40,000 nucleotides of DNA, from contig DSBK01000065.1 of assembly GCA_011046085.1 (NCBI GenBank), positions 1 through 40,000 on the forward strand, in the 5' to 3' direction. The stretch comes from Actinomycetota bacterium. Its GTDB lineage: Bacteria; Actinomycetota; Aquicultoria; UBA3085; Oleimmundimicrobiaceae. A model generated the notes under the pieces. That model worked only from the letters and a program-made list of their open reading frames with translations, did no database searches and was not told the DNA's origin. Position 1 is the first letter of the stretch. Every line of letters begins with the position of its first letter. The position numbers and the translations under genes are program-made. Positions 7,275 to 16,045 of the stretch are shown one piece after another.

Positions 7275-9957
7275 ATTGTTTTCTCCCAGACAACCTCTTT
7301 GTGATATCTAGCAAAACCATGGTCGCAAGCACGATAATAGCAATAATGGCCCATTCCTGCCAGCCAAGAGGCAGAGTGTGGAAAATCTTGTTAAACGGCG
7401 CGAAATAAATTACTAAAAGCTGTAAAAGAGACGAACCCCCAATGGCCGCCAACAGAGACTTGTTGACAAAAGCGCTCTTTGAAAAGACGGATAGTTCGCC
7501 GGTTCTAAAGTTGAGCGAATGGAGAAGCTGTATTAAAACCAGAAAAGTGAACGTCATCGTTTGAACTTTTGATAGCGGCAACTTGAACCAAAACATCCCC
7601 ACAATGAAAGTCGACAGAGTGCAGACCGTTAAAATTACTCCTTGGAAAAATATTTTGCTTAAGGGTCGACCGGTCAAGATGCCCTCGTCCCGTTTTCTTG
7701 GCGGTCGGGTCATTAGACCTGAAGCGGCGGGGTCAACTCCCAAGGCTAAAGCGGGAAACCCATCTGTGATTAGGTTCATCCAAAGTATTTGAGTGGGCAA
7801 AAGCACAAGCTTGCCCCAGACCATTATTCCCAAAAACATGGTTAAAACCTCGCTCACATTACAGGAGAGCAGAAAATAAATAAACTTCTTTATGTTATCG
7901 AATATCAAGCGTCCTTCGCGGATGGCTTTTATGATGGTGGCAAAATTGTCATCGGCGAGAACCATATCGGAAGCCTCCTTTGTTACGTCGGTGCCAACCA
8001 ATCCCATGCTTACGCCGATATCGGCACGTTTTACCGCAGGCGCGTCGTTTACTCCGTCGCCTGTCATGGCAACGGTGTGGCCCTTCTTTTTAAGCGCCTC
8101 GACAATTTTAACTTTATGCAGAGGGGCGACTCTTGAATAGACGGCGACACTTTCCACTCTCTCCGCAAGCTCGTCTTCTGAAAGAGAGGCGAGTTCGTCT
8201 CCGGTTAATGTTTCTTCTTCTCCAAGCAATCCGATTTCTTTGGCGATGTTTTCTGCCGTAAGCTTATGATCTCCTGTTATCATTACAACCTTAACGTGGG
8301 CGCTCTTGCTTGTCTCTATGGCTTCGTAAACTTCTTTTCTTGGTGGGTCAATCATTCCCGCAAGACCTACGAAAACAAGGTCGCGCTCTATGGAAGCGGC
8401 TTCCGCCGTTTTAAGATCTTCGGGCAGCAGCTTGAAGGCGAGGGCAAGGATCCGGAAGCCCGTGGAGGCCAAATCCTCGTTGACTTTAAGTATTTTTTCA
8501 AGATCCTTTTTTTTGACTTTCCTTGCCTTTCCTTTCTCAAGCAATGAGGCGCATTGAGACAAGACAATCTCGGGGGCCCCTTTTGTCAAAGCAATCAAAC
8601 CGTTTTTTGCTGTCCCCAACCACTTTTCGTTGGTCTTGTGAATCGTTGTCATTTCTTTTCTCTCTGAGTCAAAAGGGATTTCATTTATACGAGGGAACTG
8701 TTTGTCCAGTTCGTTTTTAGCAAATCCTGTTTTTTCAGATGCTTGCAACAGGGCGATTTCGGTCGGGTCTCCAAGGGTTTGGTCATCAGATATTCTGGCA
8801 TCATTACAAAGGACAGCTATTTTAAAAAGTGTTTTTATGTCCTCTCGTAAAGTAATTTCTTTGCCCGATTCGTCTTCGATTTGCCCATTCCCCTTGAGCC
8901 GAACCAGCTCTCCCGCGGAGTAGATTGGCTGAACCGTCATCCTGTTTAAGGTGAGTGTTCCCGTTTTGTCAGTACAAATCACGGTTGTTGAGCCCAATGT
9001 TTCAACGGCATGGAGACGTCTCACCAAAGCATTTTTTTTGGCCATATTTTGGACGCCGAGCGCGAGCGATACGGTTACTATGGCAGGAAGACCCTCGGGA
9101 ATAGCCGCGACTGCCAAACTCACAGCGGTTAAAAACATAAGTGAAAAATCCTTGCCGTTAATGACTCCAGCTAAAAAGACTATTCCGCAGATTGCAAGGC
9201 AGATGAGGGCTATCGTTTTACCCACCTTTTTCAACTCAATTTGCAAAGGAGTCTTCTCTTCGGGGACCTTAATCGATTCTGCGATTTTTCCCATCTCTGT
9301 GGAGGCGCCCGTGGCAACAACAAACGCCTTAGCTCTTCCCGAGACAATGGTAGTTCCCATGTAAATCATATTTTTTCTGTCGCCCAAAAGCGCATCGGAT
9401 CTATCTAAAGCTCCCGATGACTTCATCTCTGGTTGTGACTCGCCAGTTAAAGAGGCCTCGTCTGCGAAAAAGGCGCTTGATTCAATTATGCGTGCATCCG
9501 CTGGTACGTGGTCTCCTGCATAAAGAAGAACCACGTCTCCCTGAACGAGGTTTTTCGCGGGGATGAGTTTTTCTCCACCTTCTCTTAGCGCTCTGGCCTC
9601 GGGCGCTGTCATGCGTTTTAGAGCGTCCAGAGCTTTTTCGGCCCTAAATTCCTGAACAAAACCGAGAACCGCATTCAAGGTGAGAATTACGAAGATTGCT
9701 AGCGCGTCTATGGTTTCTTTTAAAACAAAACCGGCTATCAGCGCAGCCACAATTAAAACCCAGATCATGAAATCGCTAAATTGCGAAAGAAATAAGCCCA
9801 AGGCGGTTGACTTTTCCTTTTCCGCTAATTCGTTTGGCCCATATGATAAAAGTCGCTTTGCCGCCTCGTTCTCATCTAGGCCTGTCTCTATTGATGATTT
9901 CAATCTTTCCTCAACAGAGGAAACGTCCAGAGTATGCCAAATTTCATGGTTGCCCAT
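7264..9957 (-). CDS. P-type Ca2+ ATPase (type II, SERCA/PMR1-like)
   Basis: An 897-aa P-type ATPase that probably exports Ca2+ (possibly Mn2+). An N-terminal cation-ATPase domain comes first, TGES of the actuator is near 171-174, and the M4 site P-E-G-L-P-A is at 287-292. The phosphorylated Asp is D330 in D-K-T-G-T-L-T. Further on are K-G-A-P-E, T-G-D-G-V-N-D-A-P-A-V-K and M6 N-L-I-T-D-G-F-P-A-L-A-L-G, then the C-terminal transmembrane block. PEGLPA with the N-x-x-T-D motif of M6 matches the calcium-pump branch rather than heavy-metal or K+ pumps. It is the first gene of a minus-strand pair with the small membrane protein downstream. About 210 bases separate it from the divergent deacetylase gene. 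Confidence 0.93.
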   Translation of the reverse strand: MGNHEIWHTLDVSSVEERLKSSIETGLDENEAAKRLLSYGPNELAEKEKSTALGLFLSQFSDFMIWVLIVAALIAGFVLKETIDALAIFVILTLNAVLGFVQEFRAEKALDALKRMTAPEARALREGGEKLIPAKNLVQGDVVLLYAGDHVPADARIIESSAFFADEASLTGESQPEMKSSGALDRSDALLGDRKNMIYMGTTIVSGRAKAFVVATGASTEMGKIAESIKVPEEKTPLQIELKKVGKTIALICLAICGIVFLAGVINGKDFSLMFLTAVSLAVAAIPEGLPAIVTVSLALGVQNMAKKNALVRRLHAVETLGSTTVICTDKTGTLTLNRMTVQPIYSAGELVRLKGNGQIEDESGKEITLREDIKTLFKIAVLCNDARISDDQTLGDPTEIALLQASEKTGFAKNELDKQFPRINEIPFDSERKEMTTIHKTNEKWLGTAKNGLIALTKGAPEIVLSQCASLLEKGKARKVKKKDLEKILKVNEDLASTGFRILALAFKLLPEDLKTAEAASIERDLVFVGLAGMIDPPRKEVYEAIETSKSAHVKVVMITGDHKLTAENIAKEIGLLGEEETLTGDELASLSEDELAERVESVAVYSRVAPLHKVKIVEALKKKGHTVAMTGDGVNDAPAVKRADIGVSMGLVGTDVTKEASDMVLADDNFATIIKAIREGRLIFDNIKKFIYFLLSCNVSEVLTMFLGIMVWGKLVLLPTQILWMNLITDGFPALALGVDPAASGLMTRPPRKRDEGILTGRPLSKIFFQGVILTVCTLSTFIVGMFWFKLPLSKVQTMTFTFLVLIQLLHSLNFRTGELSVFSKSAFVNKSLLAAIGGSSLLQLLVIYFAPFNKIFHTLPLGWQEWAIIAIIVLATMVLLDITKRLSGRKQYAR

Positions 9958-10167
9958 TTTGCCGCCTTCCTGTAAAGTATCAGTAGGAAATTTCTTTAAT
10001 TAAGGATAGCAAAAGAGGGGTCAAAGTAAAGTGAGAAAACAGTCTTTTTAATAACAAGAGAAACATCTTATTTAAGGCGCCCAAGAAAAAGTCTGCCTAA
10101 GCGTTATTAGGGGGAGACGTGAAAGTGTATGATTTTAAAGATTAGTTAAAAGAGGAGGAGTAATTTT

Positions 10168-11052
10168 TTGAAAAACTCTCTGAAGTATTTTTTCCCAAAA
10201 ATTTTGTACGGGTTGGCTCTTGTTCTTATGGGCTTCCTTTTTTTTAAGGGAACCACCATAGGAGAAATTTTCATTGAGCTTGGCAGAGATTTAGAAACTT
10301 TTTTAATTATTCTCGCCGCCTTTCTTTTGGCCACATCTTTTCTTACAAGCTATTACGAATACCACGGTTTTGGTTCTCAGGATGGAATAGTTCGCAAGGG
10401 ACAGCATAAGCCCCTTGTCTGCCTTACTTTTGATGACGGGCCTAGTCTTAAACACACGCCCCAGGTATTAGATATTCTAAAAAAGAAGGGTGTCAAGGGA
10501 ACATTTTTTGTTACGGGCATATATGTGGACAAATATCCTGAAATCGCGAAACGCATAGTTGAAGAAGGTCATGATATTGGTAACCATACTTACAATCACA
10601 GGGGAATGGCTTCAGGAAAGAGGACTATCCTAAGCGAACTTGCTAAAACGGACGAGGCAATCAGAAGAGCAACGGGGGCGCGAACCAGGCTTTTCCGTCC
10701 GCCACGCGGTTTTTTGGGAGGCGCGGCGAGAAAGTTGCTCTTAAACGAGGGCTACAAAGTAATACTTTGGACGCTGAGCACTTTGGACTGGAGAAGGGTT
10801 AAGCCAAAAACTATCCTTCGTAGGGTAAAGCTGTTTGTTCATAATGGGGCAATAATCCTTTTTCACGATAACGGTTCGTTGTTTGGCTGTAAGACGAGCA
10901 AGCGAACCGGCACCGTTAAAGCCTTGCCCCAAGTGATAGATTTTCTTAAGTCAGAAGGATATAAGATGATTACAGTCTCCGATATGCTTAGAAGTCTTGA
11001 GGAAAACGAGCAACAAGATGATATTGTTGGTCAAAGCACGGCTCGGGCTTAA
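10168..11052 (+). CDS. Membrane-anchored polysaccharide deacetylase (NodB domain)
   Basis: Carbohydrate esterase 4 family protein, probably removing N-acetyl groups from peptidoglycan or another envelope glycan. Two hydrophobic N-terminal segments (about residues 10-27 and 43-60) anchor it. The NodB domain follows with T-F-D-D-G-P-S (residues 87-93, catalytic Asp and metal Asp), the metal-binding H140 and H144 in G-N-H-T-Y-N-H, R-P-P-R-G, and the late H-D-N-G histidine. All core catalytic motifs are present. The start is TTG at 10168 behind GAGGAGG. The gene is followed 14 bases later by glycerate kinase, likely in one transcript. Confidence 0.9.
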   Translation: MKNSLKYFFPKILYGLALVLMGFLFFKGTTIGEIFIELGRDLETFLIILAAFLLATSFLTSYYEYHGFGSQDGIVRKGQHKPLVCLTFDDGPSLKHTPQVLDILKKKGVKGTFFVTGIYVDKYPEIAKRIVEEGHDIGNHTYNHRGMASGKRTILSELAKTDEAIRRATGARTRLFRPPRGFLGGAARKLLLNEGYKVILWTLSTLDWRRVKPKTILRRVKLFVHNGAIILFHDNGSLFGCKTSKRTGTVKALPQVIDFLKSEGYKMITVSDMLRSLEENEQQDDIVGQSTARA

Positions 11053-11066
11053 GAAATTTAAAAGAC

Positions 11067-12209
11067 ATGAAAATATTGATTGCGCCAGATAAATTTAAAG
11101 GAAGCTTAAGTGCAAATAAAGTGGCCTCGGCAATTAAGAGGGGTATTGAAAGAGTTGTCCCCGAAGTCGAGGTTTTTGTTTGTCCCATGGCGGACGGGGG
11201 GGAAGGGACCGTAGATGCCTTGATTTCGGCGATGAGGGGCAAGAAGATTTTTTTGAAGGCGACGGGACCATTGGGCGCACCCGCCAATTCATACTTCGGC
11301 ATACTCGGCAAGAACCGACGCGGAGAGAAAATTGCCGTTATCGAGATGGCTGCCATCTCCGGCCTGCATTTTTTGTCGGAAGAAGAAAAAAACCCCATGC
11401 TTACCACAACCTATGGAACCGGTGAGCTTATAAAGGCGGCGCTGGACAAAGGATGCCGGGAGATAATTGTGGGCATAGGGGGAAGCGCCACAACCGATGG
11501 GGGAATGGGTATGGCCCAGGCCCTAGGGGCAAAATTTTACCATATAAAAGGGCATGAACTTGGGCTCGGCTGCGGACAACTCCTTAAAGATATTGCAAAA
11601 ATTGACATTTCCTTGCTCGATGGGCGAATTAATGAGACAAAATTTCTGGCGGCCTCGGATGTGGATAACCCTCTTTGTGGCCCAAATGGCGCCGCTTGCA
11701 TTTATGGTCCTCAGAAGGGGGCGACCCCGGCTATGGTTAGAGAGCTTGACGAAGGGCTCCGTCATTACACTGAGATAGTAAAAAGGGATTTGAGTGTTGA
11801 CATAAAAGATGTCTCGGGCGCCGGCGCCGCCGGCGGGCTCGGCGCGGGGCTAATGGTTTTTCTCGGGGCCAAATTTCGCCTAGGCATTGAACTCGTTATG
11901 AAGGCCGTTGATTTAAGAAAAAGAATGAAGGGAATCGATCTTGTCATAACAGGCGAGGGCAAAATCGATGCCCAAACCGCCAATGGCAAGACACCGGTGG
12001 GTGTTTCTGAGCTCGCAAAGAGGATGAAGATCCCAACGGTTGCCGTTGCAGGGCAAGTAGGCGAGGGGGCCGAAATCCTTAAAAAACACGGAATCGAAAA
12101 GATTTATTCTCTGATGGATATCGCTGGCTCTGTCGAAGAAGCGATGGAGAAGGCGGAAGAATTGTTGGTAGAATTGGGGAAAAGAATCGCTGAAGATTAT
12201 TTGGAGTAG
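11067..12209 (+). CDS. Glycerate kinase (GlxK/GarK family)
   Basis: A 380-aa member of the bacterial glycerate kinase family that phosphorylates glycerate with ATP; family members make 2-phosphoglycerate. Signatures are the N-terminus M-K-I-L-I-A-P-D-K-F-K-G-S-L, the C-P-M-A-D-G-G-E-G-T segment near residue 38, and I-G-G-S-A-T-T-D-G-G-M-G-M near 137. Further ones are S-G-A-G-A-A-G-G-L-G-A-G and the late I-T-G-E-G-K-I-D-A-Q-T. Length is typical. It sits just behind the deacetylase with a 14-base gap. No clear terminator follows; a very short hairpin at about 12211-12220 with a T-rich tail could be weak. Confidence 0.92.
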   Translation: MKILIAPDKFKGSLSANKVASAIKRGIERVVPEVEVFVCPMADGGEGTVDALISAMRGKKIFLKATGPLGAPANSYFGILGKNRRGEKIAVIEMAAISGLHFLSEEEKNPMLTTTYGTGELIKAALDKGCREIIVGIGGSATTDGGMGMAQALGAKFYHIKGHELGLGCGQLLKDIAKIDISLLDGRINETKFLAASDVDNPLCGPNGAACIYGPQKGATPAMVRELDEGLRHYTEIVKRDLSVDIKDVSGAGAAGGLGAGLMVFLGAKFRLGIELVMKAVDLRKRMKGIDLVITGEGKIDAQTANGKTPVGVSELAKRMKIPTVAVAGQVGEGAEILKKHGIEKIYSLMDIAGSVEEAMEKAEELLVELGKRIAEDYLE

Positions 12210-12222
12210 CCTTCGGTCGTTT

Positions 12223-12441
12223 TTATTTTTGGCAGTTTTCACACAGAACTTTAAAGTGTTGCTCCAATCCTTTGATTCCATTAAAGAAGATTAAGCGCCA
12301 TTCCTTGTTTGTTGGTGCTATGCCTTCCAAAACAACCCGAGCACCTTCTTCAATCTCTCTTCCGCAACCTGAACAAATTAACTTTTGGCAAAAATGCTCA
12401 TATTTACCCCTCGTTTTGCAAATTCGCCTTCGTGTTTTAGC
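12223..12441 (-). pseudogene. Small zinc-ribbon protein, apparently lacking a start in frame (frameshift?)
   Basis: An open frame of about 70 codons on the minus strand carries two C-x2-C pairs: C-S-G-C-G near the middle and C-E-N-C at the C-terminus. It ends in V-L-C-E-N-C-Q-K and looks like a genuine small zinc-ribbon protein. No ATG, GTG or TTG lies in this frame before the upstream stop at 12442-12444. A plausible start (ATG, 12447-12449) with upstream GAAGGA sits in another frame that stops at 12378-12380. Either a frameshift has broken the gene, or an unusual start such as ATT is used. Function is unknown. Confidence 0.45.
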
Positions 12442-12497
12442 TTATTCATTTAAATTTAAATTCCTTCATTTTCTTGCTTGGTGAAAATTTTTTTTAT

Positions 12498-12648
12498 GGG
12501 TCGGGCAACAGCTTCGGATTGCGCGTGCCTACTCAGGCAGTTTTCTCATTGCGAAATTGCTATTTGCTCTTTGAGCACGCAATTTGCCGCGGATGTTCAA
12601 ACTTTCTTCGCTATACGGCGTGCTCATATGTCGCTGTCCACCCGACCC
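12498..12648. repeat. Inverted-repeat-bounded element, about 151 bp
   Basis: GGGTCGGG at 12498-12505 is mirrored by CCCGACCC at 12641-12648. The similarity extends inward imperfectly (ACAGC on the left, GCTGT on the right). A second pair, GAGCACGC and GCGTGCTC, lies inside. This is the core of the roughly 650-base gene-poor stretch between the glycerate kinase and HAD genes (12210-12861). Reading frames inside look non-coding. It may be a MITE-like or structured repeat. No clear target duplication is visible. Bases 12650-12860 hold nothing I can identify. Confidence 0.4.
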
Positions 12649-12861
12649 ACCGAGTTTTAAAAACTAAAAGCAAGAGACAGCTTTGACTTTCGACTGCTTG
12701 TTAGTAGCCTATTTTTCCACCTAAAAATGATATGGTATTTAAGTAAACGGGGTGCCCATATGCTTGCACGTTTTTAGCATTATGCCGAAAATGAAGATAT
12801 TAATTGAGTGGAATAATTGAAAAGATGTTATGAATATTTCGCGAGAGAGGGAGGGGTAGTC

Positions 12862-13761
12862 CTAACCAATCTCACTAACCAAAAACTTGACCATCTCGGC
12901 AAAGCCGAGACCCATTTCATTTTCGGTTATAAACACGTTTTCATATTTTAAAACCTCTTTGTCTATCCCGTCGTTTCCGTCCAGTGCGTTTCTAACGAGG
13001 AAGAATGCCCCGACGTTTGGAGCAAGGGCTATATCTGAGAAAGCATCCCCAATTGCCACAGTGCATTCTTTCGGTATTTTTCTAATCCCTCTATCCTTTT
13101 TAAGCCCCTCCGGTTTTCCGGTTTTTTTTGGAAGAAGATGATAGGCGTGGATTTCGGGCAAATCCTTATTCAAAGTTCCGCGACGTTTTATTAGGCCGTT
13201 ATCCACTATGGTAAATTCCTGAAAGCCATTTTCTTCAAGGAGTTTTTTAGCTTTCTCAACATCTATAAAGCCCCTAAACACATGGGTGCATTTTCGATTT
13301 TCAGACCAGGGAGTGTGGTATTCGAGGCGATCTGGATATTTCTCAAAAAGCAATTCCGCTGCCCCTGACTTGGCAATGGTTTCAAAAAGATTTTCTTCGG
13401 TTATGCGATAACAACCCGGATTTTCAACAACCTTTTTCCCAAGGTCGTAAACGATTTCGCAGCCAAGCTCGGCGATATAGTTCTTGAATCCCAATAGCCG
13501 CGCGTCCCCAAAAAGCTGGCGCGCGCTTCGCCCGGATATCATAACTACATCTATGCCGTTTTTATGTGCTTCGACTATGGCTCTTGCTGGCTCTAAGGTG
13601 TATTCGCCATTTGCAGTTAAAAAGAGGGAGCCGTATGCTCCAACGAGAGTGGCGTCTACGTCAGTGTATATCACCTGAATCTTTTTGAGATTCTTCTTAA
13701 GCCATTCGGCGTTGTTTTTGAGACCTCTTTTTTTCAAAAGTTCTTTTATGTTTAAACTCAT
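12862..13761 (-). CDS. HAD-superfamily (class IIB/Cof-like) phosphohydrolase
   Basis: A 299-aa HAD-fold phosphatase. Motif I is I-Y-T-D-V-D-A-T-L near residue 32, with the nucleophile and acid/base Asp pair. Motif II is the Ser of M-I-S-G-R-S near 74. Motifs III/IV include the basic residues before A-I-G-D-A-F-S-D-I-A near 240. The cap lies between motifs II and III, as in the type IIB (Cof/sucrose-phosphatase) group. The substrate is not evident; sugar phosphates are usual. The ATG at 13761 is chosen because GGAGG stands 8 bases upstream; an earlier in-frame ATG (13776) overlaps that RBS. It is divergent from the GalT-like gene. Confidence 0.8.
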   Translation of the reverse strand: MSLNIKELLKKRGLKNNAEWLKKNLKKIQVIYTDVDATLVGAYGSLFLTANGEYTLEPARAIVEAHKNGIDVVMISGRSARQLFGDARLLGFKNYIAELGCEIVYDLGKKVVENPGCYRITEENLFETIAKSGAAELLFEKYPDRLEYHTPWSENRKCTHVFRGFIDVEKAKKLLEENGFQEFTIVDNGLIKRRGTLNKDLPEIHAYHLLPKKTGKPEGLKKDRGIRKIPKECTVAIGDAFSDIALAPNVGAFFLVRNALDGNDGIDKEVLKYENVFITENEMGLGFAEMVKFLVSEIG

Positions 13762-13849
13762 AAATTTATCCTCCATTAAAAAATAAATTCTTTGCTTGCG
13801 AGGTCATCCTTCATAGCTTACCATAAAATTGATAAACCAAGGAGAGATA

Positions 13850-14857
13850 ATGTCTGAGATAAGAAGGGATCCCATCAGCAACTCGTGGATAATTCTTGCC
13901 ACCGAGCGTGCCAAGCGTTCCTCCGATTTTGCCAAAACTCAAAGAGAAGAAAGAACAATTAAGTCAAAGTGCCCCTTTTGCGGGAAAGGTGAGATGACCG
14001 AACCGCCAGGGCCTTTTGCTGTTTGGCCCGGAGAAAAGGTAGGGGAAGAACATCCCATCTGGAAGACGCGTGTTTTGCCAAACAAGTTCCCGGCGCTGTC
14101 CCCAAAGGCCGAATTAATCCAGGGTTCCGAGAGAGGGTTATATCATTTTTTAGGGGGTGCCGGAGGCCACGAGGTTATTGTCGAGAGCCCCGAACACGAA
14201 GATACTTTTGCCACGATGCATTTTGACCAGCTTGTTGCCATTATAAACACCTACACCCATCGCTACAAATTCTGGAAACTCGATCCTCGCGTCGTCTATG
14301 TTTTGGTGTTTAGAAATTACAAAGGGGCAGCTGGCGCATCCCTGTCGCATCCTCATTCTCAGGTTATCGCAACTCCCATAATTCCTCCTAGGATAAGCGA
14401 GGAGATGGAGCAGGCCAAGGAAGACTATGACCGGAATGAAAGGTGTGTTTTTTGTGATATCTTGAAGATGGAAATGGGGAGCGCCAAGAGGAAAGTTTTT
14501 GAAAATGAGACGATGTTTGCATTCTGTCCCTACGCCTCGAGATTTCCTTTCGAAGTTTGTATCGCGCCTAAAGAACACGCTGGCTCAATAGAGGATCTGT
14601 CAAAGAGCCAGGCAAGCGATTTGGCCGAGACTTTTTCGCAAGTGTTTAGGCGGCTGACCAAGCTCTTAAACGATCCGGCCTACAATTTCTCGGTGCACGT
14701 CGCTCCGCTTAAAACGCCCGATCTCATTTATTACCACTGGCACATCGAGATTTTGCCGCGGCTCACCATCGCGGCAGGATTCGAATGGGGAAGCGGGATA
14801 TATATAAATGTTGTGTCGCCCGAGGCGGCTGCAAAAGAACTAAAAGAAGCGGGCTGA
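13850..14857 (+). CDS. galT: Galactose-1-phosphate uridylyltransferase-like nucleotidyltransferase
   Basis: A 335-aa HIT-superfamily transferase. It begins R-R-D-P-I-S-N-S-W-I-I-L-A. A C-P-F-C zinc pair lies at about residue 43 and another C-V-F-C near 198. The catalytic histidine motif S-H-P-H-S-Q is near 167, and the late H-V-A-P...Y-H-W-H-I-E-I-L-P-R block matches the GalT C-terminal domain. It transfers a nucleotidyl group between sugar phosphates, so it probably belongs to the Leloir pathway or to sugar-nucleotide recycling. An ADP-glucose phosphorylase-type activity is an alternative. The ATG at 13850 follows AAGGAGAG; an upstream TTG in frame is less likely. No other galactose gene is nearby. 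Confidence 0.82.
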   Translation: MSEIRRDPISNSWIILATERAKRSSDFAKTQREERTIKSKCPFCGKGEMTEPPGPFAVWPGEKVGEEHPIWKTRVLPNKFPALSPKAELIQGSERGLYHFLGGAGGHEVIVESPEHEDTFATMHFDQLVAIINTYTHRYKFWKLDPRVVYVLVFRNYKGAAGASLSHPHSQVIATPIIPPRISEEMEQAKEDYDRNERCVFCDILKMEMGSAKRKVFENETMFAFCPYASRFPFEVCIAPKEHAGSIEDLSKSQASDLAETFSQVFRRLTKLLNDPAYNFSVHVAPLKTPDLIYYHWHIEILPRLTIAAGFEWGSGIYINVVSPEAAAKELKEAG

Positions 14858-14915
14858 AACTTCTCTTATGATAAAAGCGTTGTTTTGTTACATATAAAGG
14901 GGGTGTAGGAGAATT

Positions 14916-15155
14916 TTGAAGGAGGAAAAGGAGATACGAAAGATGTTGGCGGATATGATATGGTTAAATGGATTAATTGCAACCGAATTAATCCAAATTA
15001 CCGAAAATACGAGTGCGTCTCTACGGGGGGAAGTGCCGGAAAAGTGTAAGGTGGAGCATAAAATGCTCAAAGAGCGGGCATTGTCAATCATTTCGAAATA
15101 TTCTCAGCTTGGCGGTCTCGATGAGCATGTCCTCAAGCACTCATTGAAGGATTAA
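14916..15155 (+). CDS. Small hypothetical protein, 79 aa
   Basis: A small, charged, mostly helical protein with no signal peptide or membrane segment. I do not recognise the family. A TTG start at 14916 is supported by GTAGGAG about six bases upstream. The gene stands 50 bases upstream of the SRPBCC-CBS gene on the same strand and may share its transcript. It has one cysteine and no obvious catalytic motif. Confidence 0.55.
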   Translation: MKEEKEIRKMLADMIWLNGLIATELIQITENTSASLRGEVPEKCKVEHKMLKERALSIISKYSQLGGLDEHVLKHSLKD

Positions 15156-15205
15156 GGTGATTTTTGGGGAAATAATTAGCAAGGAGCATAATCTGGAGGT
15201 GTGAG

Positions 15206-16045
15206 ATGGCAAAATTTTCAAAAGAGGTTTTAATAAACCGGTCGCCGGAAGAGGTGTACGATTTCCTTATAAGCGAGGACAATTTTAAGCTTATTCCGGG
15301 AGTAGAAGAGGTTGAAAAGGACAAAGAGAAAGGCTTCTTTAACATTGCGGGTAAGGAAAAAATACCTTTAATTGGACTGGAAAAAGTCTGTTATGAAATT
15401 TACATTGATGAAGAGAGTCGTCCTTCTTCTGTAAAGTTTCACACTGTTGATTTTATGTGCTCTACCAACGGGCACTGGCGTTTGAGCAAAGAGGGCGAGG
15501 GGACCAAGCTTGGCTACGAAGTGAAATACACCGTTCCGGGATCTTTTCTTGGAACAGTTATAGATAAACTTTTAATGGAGAAAAAAATGGCCAAGGAGGC
15601 AGATGAATATCTTTCTCGCGTTCAGTTGTGTCTAGAAAAAGTGGGAAGGGTGATGACCAAAGACGTTGTCGCGCTGGATGATTCGACTGCGGTATCTGAG
15701 GTTACGAAGAAGATGGACGAGACCGACACTCGTTACTTTCCTATTCTCAAGGAAGGGAAAGTGGCGGGCGTTGTAACCGATGGGGATCTCCTGTCGAAGA
15801 TGTATGCCTTTGGACCGACATCTGAAGATTATCCTGTTAAAAACATCATGACAACCGATGTTATGACCATAAAAGCTGATGCGAGCGTGCTCGAAACGGT
15901 TGAAACCTTAAGAAAAAACAAGATAAGGCGCATGCCGGTGGTGAACGAACAGGGGAATTTGGTCGGAGTTATTTCAACAACCGATCTTGAGGTTCATCTT
16001 GGCATGTTAACAAGGAGGAAGCTTCCTAAGAAGCGTGATTATTGA
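15206..16045 (+). CDS. SRPBCC (START-like) domain fused to a CBS-domain pair
   Basis: A 279-aa two-part protein. Residues 1-145 resemble the SRPBCC/CoxG-like ligand-binding fold: V-L-I-N-R-S-P-E-E-V-Y-D-F-L near the N-terminus, a beta-rich middle and a long final helix. Residues 148-275 hold two CBS motifs, each with a V-M-T-K-D/I-M-T-T-D start and a V-V-T-D-G-D-L or V-I-S-T-T-D-L end. CBS pairs usually bind adenine nucleotides, so it may be a small-molecule sensor that responds to energy state. RBS GGAGGTG precedes the ATG. The stop overlaps the start of the DJ-1 lipoprotein (TGATG). The pairing is inferred from sequence alone. Confidence 0.78.
   Translation: MAKFSKEVLINRSPEEVYDFLISEDNFKLIPGVEEVEKDKEKGFFNIAGKEKIPLIGLEKVCYEIYIDEESRPSSVKFHTVDFMCSTNGHWRLSKEGEGTKLGYEVKYTVPGSFLGTVIDKLLMEKKMAKEADEYLSRVQLCLEKVGRVMTKDVVALDDSTAVSEVTKKMDETDTRYFPILKEGKVAGVVTDGDLLSKMYAFGPTSEDYPVKNIMTTDVMTIKADASVLETVETLRKNKIRRMPVVNEQGNLVGVISTTDLEVHLGMLTRRKLPKKRDY

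Noticed and set aside
12478-12686. Two overlapping plus-strand frames of 60-70 codons in the 12.5-kb gap
   Set aside because: They coincide with the inverted-repeat element, lack RBS and look non-coding.
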